DNA of 11,802 bases from positions 1-11,802 of the forward strand of contig DVNA01000034.1 of the NCBI GenBank assembly GCA_018714665.1, in the 5' to 3' direction. The DNA comes from Candidatus Gallibacteroides avistercoris (lineage in GTDB: Bacteria > Bacteroidota > Bacteroidia > Bacteroidales > CHK158-818). Below the pieces are notes generated by a model, which worked only from the letters and a program-made list of their open reading frames with translations, was not told the DNA's origin and made no database searches. Below, piece after piece: positions 6,799 through 11,802 of the stretch. The position numbers and the translations under genes are program-made. Position 1 is the first letter of the stretch. Every line of letters begins with the position of its first letter.

Positions 6799-8289
6799 TT
6801 ATTTTACAGGGTCGAAAGATAATTTATTAATCACGCCTCTCCATACCTGATTATAGGTAATTTGTCGTCCATCCAAAGAGCCTTCTCCGCCAAAGACATA
6901 TATATAAGGAACTTCTTCGTTGGCGTAAGTTATCACCTTATGTATTTTATAAGCAGTATTCATCAACGGAGCATCCATCGAAAGCCACTGTACCTGTGTC
7001 TTAAACGGAGTTTCGGTTAATACCTGAACAGAGGCATACGCTTTTGCCGGAACGTCTTCGGGCAAGGTCAACGAAGTTCCGCCTTTCTTCCATACAATAC
7101 CCATATCTTCCGAATAGTAAATATCTTTCAGGTATTGTCCGTTTGCATCTTTACCTCCGATAATGAACCATACCGGACGATCCGATTGCGGCTCATTAAA
7201 ATAGGAGAAAAACAAGGCTCCTTCTCGCGGAGTAAATGGATTTGCCTCTTGGGTAACGTTATTCATATTTCCCCACGAGGTTCCATCAAAACCCCACACA
7301 GCATCAGAAAGCGACCCATCGGACAGAACGCCACCAAAGAAAGCCAACTGTTGGAACAATCCTCCCTGGAAAGTGATAAAGTTGCTATAACCGGTTATTG
7401 GGAACAACGGATCGATAGCCTCTCCTACAACAGCCTGCGTCCCATCAAACGAGAAATGTTTATATATACCATTATCCTCAACTACACCTAACAACATGGA
7501 TGTGGAAAGAGATGATGCCGGCAAAACCCCAATCAATCCAGAAACAGGCAAAGCGTCATACAAGATAGACCAATTGGAACGTCCATCTTCCGATACGTAT
7601 AATTTCCGATCATCTGCTCCTAAAACAAAGAAAAGACCGTTCATCACCTGTAAGGACTGCAAATCAGGGACAAATCCGAATGATACATTTTCTGCCGGGG
7701 TGTTCCACCCCCCTGCATTGGGAGTATATATAAAATAATCGTCATCTACCTGTACATAACTTAGCGTATTACCATCGACAGATAATGTTTTCTGGGCATC
7801 GATCTTCTCTACCGGGAAAGCATATTGTGACAAATTATCCCACCGCAAAGAGTCCGGAAGTAATTGATGGACATTTACCTTCACATCGTAAATTTTTTCT
7901 GAAAGGCCATTCTCCGATACTACTTTCAACTGTACCGGTTGAGTAAAATCCAATGAATCTTCGGGATTCGTATAGTAATCAATTTCTCCTTCGGGAGTGA
8001 TGAAGATTGCTTTCGAGGCGTAGTCAAACGACACATCTACCATTAAATTGGAAACATCCGTCCCCACAGGCAACGAATCGGCATTGTATATCTGCCCGCC
8101 TATCAAATCGATGGTAAAAAATACCTCATCGAGCCCTTCCATGATATTATTATCAATTTTCAAGCTGAAACTATTAACCGCCGTACTACCCGAATAAGCA
8201 TCCGAAGAGACGGAATTACTCCCCCCAGTACAAGAAAAAGAGATGATTAAACCTACTAATCCTATGCAAAATAAATATATTTTTTTCAT
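6799..8289 (-). CDS. DUF6242-like lipoprotein with propeller-like repeats, function unknown
   Basis: This 496-residue protein begins with a lipoprotein signal (MKKIYLFCIG, hydrophobic core, then SFSC with Cys20 as the lipidation site). The residues after Cys are TGGSNS, without the acidic pair known to direct Bacteroidetes lipoproteins to the surface, so a periplasm-facing position is my inference. The N-terminal part (about 38-142) reads like a small beta domain: FSLKIDNN, IYNADSLPVGTDVS and YDVKVNVHQ. The rest has repeated segments such as LYVSEDGRSNW, VWGFDGTSW and IYYSEDMGIVWKK, in the style of sialidase/kelch-like propeller blades, each with an aromatic residue closing a strand. I recognise it as the DUF6242 type usually found next to uppS in Bacteroidales. 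No catalytic motif is visible. It is the first gene of the uppS-bamA cluster. Confidence 0.82.
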   Translation of the reverse strand: MKKIYLFCIGLVGLIISFSCTGGSNSVSSDAYSGSTAVNSFSLKIDNNIMEGLDEVFFTIDLIGGQIYNADSLPVGTDVSNLMVDVSFDYASKAIFITPEGEIDYYTNPEDSLDFTQPVQLKVVSENGLSEKIYDVKVNVHQLLPDSLRWDNLSQYAFPVEKIDAQKTLSVDGNTLSYVQVDDDYFIYTPNAGGWNTPAENVSFGFVPDLQSLQVMNGLFFVLGADDRKLYVSEDGRSNWSILYDALPVSGLIGVLPASSLSTSMLLGVVEDNGIYKHFSFDGTQAVVGEAIDPLFPITGYSNFITFQGGLFQQLAFFGGVLSDGSLSDAVWGFDGTSWGNMNNVTQEANPFTPREGALFFSYFNEPQSDRPVWFIIGGKDANGQYLKDIYYSEDMGIVWKKGGTSLTLPEDVPAKAYASVQVLTETPFKTQVQWLSMDAPLMNTAYKIHKVITYANEEVPYIYVFGGEGSLDGRQITYNQVWRGVINKLSFDPVK

Positions 8290-8415
8290 TCTGTATTAAT
8301 TCTTTACTATTGCGATTTACCAATCAATCCGGACAAACCGATGTCTCTTCTTCTCTTTTGCCCTACCTCTTTCTAAGATAAACAACTACAATAATCCATA
8401 CTATGTTATGACGTG

Positions 8416-8449
8416 CAAAATTAGAAACATTTTTGGCTTTCACGCACAA
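8416..8449 (-). promoter_or_regulatory. Candidate Bacteroidetes promoter for the lipoprotein-uppS-bamA cluster
   Basis: On the - strand the -7 box TAATTTTG lies at 8416-8423 and matches TAnnTTTG. A TTG that could serve as the -33 element lies at 8447-8449, a spacing of 23 nt, at the long end of the usual range. It sits in the 235-nt gap between ribD and the lipoprotein gene and would give a leader of about 120 nt before the ATG at 8289. I see no other feature in this gap and no clear terminator after ribD. Confidence 0.5.
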
Positions 8450-8524
8450 GAACAGAGAGAATTATAATAATTTATGTATAGAAACGGCTCTTAACAATAT
8501 TTTTACACAAAAAGAGTACTTTCT

Positions 8525-9598
8525 TTATTCCTGTTCTTTTTTCTCGGTCAAATCCGGATTCGGATTCCGGAAACCATATATCCATGCCGTATCAAGGGGA
8601 TGGATTTCTTCCGGGAATCGGTTTAATTTAGGTGCGGAAATACCGCTTCCTATCGTCTTTTCCGACACCTCCACACGCGCTTCGTTCCAGCAGCCTTCGT
8701 CGATGAAACGTTGCAACAACTTGCCTCCGCCTTCTACCAACAGGCTCTGTATCTGATGCGAGGCTAAAAGGCTCAGCCAGTCAGACAACGCAGGATGTTT
8801 GATTTCCGATTTCAAGAACCGCACATTCCCAAAATCCGCGGCATCGGTTTCCGTCAATACCCAAGTAGGCAAATCATCCGTAAACAAATGCAACGTCCGG
8901 GGAAGTGTATGATTACGGTCAAAAACGATTCGCAGAGGATTCTTCCCGCTCCAACAACGAACCGTCAACGAGGGATTGTCCAAACGCGCCGTTCCCGCAC
9001 CGACACAAATGGCATCTACCTCCGACCGCAACCGATGGACCATCGTCTCAGATACCGGGGTAGAAAAACGCTCGGCCGGCTCGGCCGCAGTAACACGCTT
9101 ACGATCTATATACCCGTCGGCACTTTGCGCCCATTTCAACACGACGTACGGTTTTCGGTGCTTCTGGGCAAACATAAAAAAACGGTTCAATTGCAGACAC
9201 TCTTTTTCAAGCACGCCTGTAACCACCTCTATTCCGGCATCACGCAGCAACTGAACACCGCGTCCGGAGACTTTCTCAAACGGATCGAGACACCCCACCA
9301 CGACGCGCGGAATTTTTTTTCGGATAATCAACTCGGCACACGGAGGTGTTTTCCCGTAATGAGCACAAGGTTCCAAAGAGACATACAGGGTCGAACGGGA
9401 AAGCAACCACTCATCCTGTACCGCTCCAATGGCATTTACCTCTGCATGCGCTTCTCCGCAACAGCGGTGATATCCTTCACCGATAATACGGTCCTGACAG
9501 ACAACTACCGCCCCCACCATCGGATTGGGAGAGACATACCCTGCTCCCCGCCGAGCCAGTTGCAGGCATCTGCGCATATAAAATTGGTCTCTGTCCAT
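8525..9598 (-). CDS. ribD: Bifunctional riboflavin deaminase/reductase
   Basis: RibD carries out two successive steps of riboflavin synthesis: deamination of the pyrimidine ring, then NADPH-dependent reduction of the ribose side chain. The 357-residue length is normal. The N-terminal deaminase domain (about 1-145) shows PNPMVGAVVV, the zinc site HAEVNA (His51, catalytic Glu53) and PCAHYGKTPPC (Cys78 and Cys87). The C-terminal reductase domain (about 148-345) shows VVLKWAQSADGYI, AICVGAGTARLDNPSLTVR and LLVEGGGKLL. It is divergent from prmC, with about 50 nt between the two starts. The stop is followed by 235 nt before the lipoprotein gene. No other rib genes are in the window and no FMN riboswitch is seen upstream. 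Confidence 0.95.
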   Translation of the reverse strand: MDRDQFYMRRCLQLARRGAGYVSPNPMVGAVVVCQDRIIGEGYHRCCGEAHAEVNAIGAVQDEWLLSRSTLYVSLEPCAHYGKTPPCAELIIRKKIPRVVVGCLDPFEKVSGRGVQLLRDAGIEVVTGVLEKECLQLNRFFMFAQKHRKPYVVLKWAQSADGYIDRKRVTAAEPAERFSTPVSETMVHRLRSEVDAICVGAGTARLDNPSLTVRCWSGKNPLRIVFDRNHTLPRTLHLFTDDLPTWVLTETDAADFGNVRFLKSEIKHPALSDWLSLLASHQIQSLLVEGGGKLLQRFIDEGCWNEARVEVSEKTIGSGISAPKLNRFPEEIHPLDTAWIYGFRNPNPDLTEKKEQE

Positions 9599-9621
9599 TC
9601 TATCTATTTCTACAAATTTGC

Positions 9622-9629
9622 TACCTTTG
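9622..9629 (+). promoter_or_regulatory. Candidate Bacteroidetes -7 box (TACCTTTG) for prmC
   Basis: TACCTTTG matches TAnnTTTG exactly, in the common form with two pyrimidines in the variable positions. It sits in the short gap between the divergent ribD and prmC starts, 18 nt before the ATG at 9648. No TTTG is found at the usual -33 spacing. The box would give a very short leader and rules out the upstream in-frame ATG at 9618. Confidence 0.6.
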
Positions 9630-9647
9630 TACCATTCTATCTCTCCT

Positions 9648-10496
9648 ATGCAAAGTTGTATCTCGCATATCAGGCAAACCTTAGGCCAGCACTACTCTTC
9701 CTCGGAGATAAACGGTTTCATCCGCATCATCTTCGAAAGTGTATGCGGCTACTCCCTGACGGATCTAATTTTGTACAAAAATAATATTTTATCCGATTCT
9801 TTGCGCAAACAAATCGACAAGATCGTAGAACGCATAGACCAAAACGAACCTATTCAATACGTATTGGGAAGAAGCCTATTCTGCGGTATCTCCTTTTCGG
9901 TTACGCCGGACGTACTCATTCCGCGTCCCGAAACCGAGGAGCTGGTAGAGCTGATAACCGCCCGGCACGCCGGAAGTGCTCCCCGGATACTGGATATGGG
10001 AACCGGGAGCGGATGTATTGCGGTATCACTGGCCAAGAAATTACCTGAATCCCGGGTCGAGGCGTGGGACATTTCCGAAAAAGTACTGCAAGTTGCCCGA
10101 AAGAATGCACAAGAAAACCAGGCAAACGTTACGTTCAAACAAGTGGACATCACCCGGGAGCTACCACCAGAAGCCGTACAGCCGTACGATATCATCGTCA
10201 GTAATCCGCCCTACGTCTGCCTGCGTGAAAAGGCCGAAATGGAAAGGAACGTACTGGACTACGAACCGCACCTGGCTCTTTTTGTGCCCGACGAAGACCC
10301 GCTGCTCTTTTACCGCGCTATCCTCCGTGCCGGCAAACGCCTGCTTGCCGAAGGCGGATTCATTTACTTCGAGATAAACCGAATGTTCGGGCATCAAACA
10401 GTCTCTCTTTTACGGCAAAACGGATACGAAAAAACAGAAATCATCCAAGACCTATCGGGAAACGACAGAATGGTCGCCGCCCGGTTATTTCCATAA
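9648..10496 (+). CDS. prmC: Release-factor glutamine N5-methyltransferase
   Basis: PrmC methylates the glutamine of the GGQ motif in release factors RF1 and RF2 using S-adenosylmethionine, which speeds translation termination. With the start at 9648 it has 282 residues, the expected length. The N-terminal helical release-factor-binding domain covers about 1-75. PRPETEEL at 92-99 precedes the Rossmann methyltransferase domain. The SAM-binding loop is DMGTGSG (116-122), and the catalytic NPPY, which holds the glutamine amide, is at 186-189. The frame is open back to an ATG at 9618, but that lies upstream of the candidate -7 box, and MQSCISHIR matches the usual N-terminus better. recX begins three bases after its stop. 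Confidence 0.95.
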   Translation: MQSCISHIRQTLGQHYSSSEINGFIRIIFESVCGYSLTDLILYKNNILSDSLRKQIDKIVERIDQNEPIQYVLGRSLFCGISFSVTPDVLIPRPETEELVELITARHAGSAPRILDMGTGSGCIAVSLAKKLPESRVEAWDISEKVLQVARKNAQENQANVTFKQVDITRELPPEAVQPYDIIVSNPPYVCLREKAEMERNVLDYEPHLALFVPDEDPLLFYRAILRAGKRLLAEGGFIYFEINRMFGHQTVSLLRQNGYEKTEIIQDLSGNDRMVAARLFP

Positions 10497-10499
10497 AGT

Positions 10500-10964
10500 A
10501 TGAAAACATTGTCTCCACAAGAAGCGTTACACCGGGCAGCGGCCTTATGCTCGAAAAGCGAATATTGTTCGACCGAAATCGACGAAAAGCTGTCGGTATG
10601 GGGCATTGCTCCACCCGAGCGGGAGATGATCATCGGACGGTTAACGGCCGAAAAATTTATCGACGACCAACGATTTGCCTGCCTTTTCGCCCGCGACAAA
10701 CTTCGTTTCAACCGGTGGGGAAAGATAAAAATTTCGTACGCCCTCCAACAAAAAAGAATCCCCGCATCATACATCCGGGAAGCTCTTGAACAGATAGATA
10801 CCACACTGTATGAGCAGACATTGGCTTCGCTGATAACGGCCAAGACCCGGACATTAACCGACGAGGACGAATACCAACGACGGAACAAGATATACCGGTT
10901 TGCTCTCGGACGTGGATTTGAACCGGAGATGATAAACCGTATCCTATCCCTCAACACCCCATGA
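10500..10964 (+). CDS. recX: RecX-family regulatory protein
   Basis: RecX binds RecA filaments and restrains or modulates recombination. The 154-residue length is typical, and the protein is made of helical three-helix repeats. Features seen are the N-terminal ALHRAAALCSKSEYCSTEIDEKL, the central FIDDQRFACLFARDKLRFNRWG, close to the family's FIDDxRFA...D...NRxG signature, and IPASYIREAL near residues 87-96. The C-terminus ends YRFALGRGFEPEMINRIL, as in other RecX proteins. recA is not in the window. The gene begins three bases after prmC and its stop TGA overlaps the ATG of comF, so the three are probably translated from one message. Confidence 0.92.
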   Translation: MKTLSPQEALHRAAALCSKSEYCSTEIDEKLSVWGIAPPEREMIIGRLTAEKFIDDQRFACLFARDKLRFNRWGKIKISYALQQKRIPASYIREALEQIDTTLYEQTLASLITAKTRTLTDEDEYQRRNKIYRFALGRGFEPEMINRILSLNTP

Positions 10965-11653
10965 AACGCCTCCTGTCCGAATTAATCGATCTGTTTTATC
11001 CCCGGTTGTGCCTCATTTGCCAGCAACAACTAATGGCCAACGAACGGCACCTCTGCCTGCATTGCCTGCAACAGATGCCACGTACCCACTACCACCGGCA
11101 ACCCGGTAATCCGGTAGAGCAATTATTTTGGGGAAAAGTAGAAATCGTATCGGCACAGTCCTATTTTTTCTTCCTGCCCGAGGGGCATTTCAGGCACCTG
11201 ATCCATGCCATCAAATACGCCGGACAGGCCGATGCAGCCCGATACCTGGGAGCACGCTATGCCGCCGAAATAGCAGCAGATGGAAAACTGACCGACATAG
11301 ACTACCTCGTACCGGTACCGCTACACCCCAAACGATTCAGACAACGGGGATACAACCAAAGCGAAAAAATCGCCCATGGAGTAGCCGATGTTTTCCACAA
11401 ACCCGTACTGACAAAACTCCTATACCGGAAATACGCCTCCGAAACGCAAACCCACAAATCGGTTTACGACCGATGGGAAAATATGCAAGGCATATTCGGC
11501 ACCCACGAAGTAGAGCTTCCGCTATACCCCCATCTGTTGTTGATCGACGATGTCATCACCACCGGAGCCACACTGACGGCCTGCGCCCAAGAGATTCTGT
11601 TACGCCACCCGACCGCACGTATCAGCATCCTTTCATTAGCGGTGGCCCCGTAA
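10961..11653 (+). CDS. comF: ComF-family phosphoribosyltransferase-like protein
   Basis: This 230-residue protein has the two parts expected of ComF/GntX proteins. An N-terminal double zinc-binding region carries Cys17, Cys20, Cys32 and Cys35. A phosphoribosyltransferase domain follows, with VPVPLHPKRFRQRGYNQSE around 117-135 and the PRPP-binding loop IDDVITTGATL at 195-205. In naturally competent bacteria ComF helps process incoming single-stranded DNA. In other bacteria its enzymatic reaction, if any, is not settled, so I name it by family only. The ATG overlaps the recX stop by four bases. It is followed 104 nt later by pyrE, another phosphoribosyltransferase. No other competence gene is present in the window. 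Confidence 0.9.
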   Translation: MKRLLSELIDLFYPRLCLICQQQLMANERHLCLHCLQQMPRTHYHRQPGNPVEQLFWGKVEIVSAQSYFFFLPEGHFRHLIHAIKYAGQADAARYLGARYAAEIAADGKLTDIDYLVPVPLHPKRFRQRGYNQSEKIAHGVADVFHKPVLTKLLYRKYASETQTHKSVYDRWENMQGIFGTHEVELPLYPHLLLIDDVITTGATLTACAQEILLRHPTARISILSLAVAP

Positions 11654-11702
11654 CAAGAGACGAAAAAGAGAGAGAATCCTATACAAATACAGTGAAAAGT
11701 CG

Positions 11703-11710
11703 TATATTTG
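11703..11710 (+). promoter_or_regulatory. Candidate Bacteroidetes -7 box (TATATTTG) for pyrE
   Basis: TATATTTG matches TAnnTTTG and lies 47 nt upstream of the pyrE ATG at 11758, in the 104-nt gap after comF. The stretch upstream (11660-11700) is A/G-rich and has no TTG at the -33 distance. An A-rich tract (11739-11747) before the ATG suits Bacteroidetes ribosome binding. No terminator hairpin is evident between comF and this box. Confidence 0.5.
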
Positions 11711-11757
11711 CACGGTATTAAACCACCCCAAGAATCAAACAAAAAATACCTAATTAT

Positions 11758-11802
11758 ATGGAAAATCTGGAAAGACTCATTGCCAAGAAACTGTTAAAAA
11801 TC
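11758..11802 (+). CDS. pyrE: Orotate phosphoribosyltransferase, first 15 codons, cut by window edge
   Basis: Only MENLERLIAKKLLKI is present. This closely resembles the N-terminus of Bacteroidales PyrE, and the position after prmC, recX and comF fits the gene order I know for the order. PyrE makes orotidine 5'-phosphate from orotate and PRPP in pyrimidine synthesis. Catalytic and PRPP-binding parts lie outside the window, so the call rests on a short match plus context. Confidence 0.7.
   Translation, partial: MENLERLIAKKLLKI

Noticed and set aside
8290..8524. Possible small gene, regulatory RNA or ribD terminator in the 235-nt gap
   Set aside because: Apart from the promoter candidate I find no conserved-looking frame, no strong hairpin with a T-tract and no riboswitch-like pattern.
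9766..9773. TAATTTTG, a promoter-like octamer on the + strand
   Set aside because: It lies inside the prmC coding sequence with no gene start behind it. It shows that the octamer alone also occurs by chance, which is why the other promoter calls get moderate confidence.
8795..9784. A 329-codon open frame on the + strand running opposite ribD and into prmC
   Set aside because: It is antisense to the clear RibD frame with its zinc and reductase motifs and out of frame with prmC. Its translation shows no recognisable domain and is rich in Arg, Thr and Gln, as expected from a shadow frame.
1..11802. Defence island, mobile element, CRISPR array or secretion system
   Set aside because: All genes belong to housekeeping families in an order expected for Bacteroidales. 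No transposase, integrase, direct-repeat array or toxin-antitoxin pair was recognised on either strand.

Overview
The window is an ordinary chromosomal segment from a Bacteroidales bacterium. Three things point there: the gene order (lipoprotein, uppS, bamA, two Skp/OmpH genes, murI); several TAnnTTTG boxes of the Bacteroidetes type in front of genes; and protein sequences that read like Bacteroidales homologues, for example the DUF6242-type lipoprotein and the PyrE start. I cannot assign a genus. I see no insertion sequence, prophage, CRISPR array, tRNA or rRNA, and no tract of clearly foreign character.

Left edge (1-860, + strand): the last 93 residues of a three-domain Xaa-Pro aminopeptidase are followed after 13 nt by a complete gamma-class carbonic anhydrase-like protein. 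A perfect 19-bp inverted repeat (822-860) closes this transcript and probably also the convergent one from the right. The spacer 861-970 codes for nothing but holds two short palindromes and a run of nine G.

Centre (971-8289, - strand): read in the direction of transcription, this is an envelope-biogenesis cluster. It runs: DUF6242-like lipoprotein, uppS (undecaprenyl diphosphate synthase), bamA (outer-membrane protein assembly), two Skp/OmpH periplasmic chaperones, a 16-bp hairpin, murI (glutamate racemase), and a 123-residue protein with an S4 RNA-binding domain but no catalytic domain. uppS and bamA overlap by four bases (ATGA), and murI and the S4 gene are two bases apart. The genes join lipid-carrier supply and D-glutamate for peptidoglycan with the BamA/Skp route for outer-membrane proteins. 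TAnnTTTG boxes lie before the lipoprotein and before each Skp gene, so the cluster may have internal promoters.

Right part (8525-11802): ribD (riboflavin synthesis) is on the - strand, with its stop 235 nt upstream of the lipoprotein start. Divergent from it on the + strand is the compact set prmC, recX, comF (gaps of 3 nt and a 4-nt overlap), followed by the first 15 codons of pyrE behind its own TAnnTTTG box.

I looked for an undescribed system and found none that I can support. The items most worth following up are the unexplained lipoprotein at the head of the uppS-bamA cluster, the stand-alone S4 protein coupled to murI, the hairpin against the murI start, and a tyrosine-rich loop in the BamA barrel.
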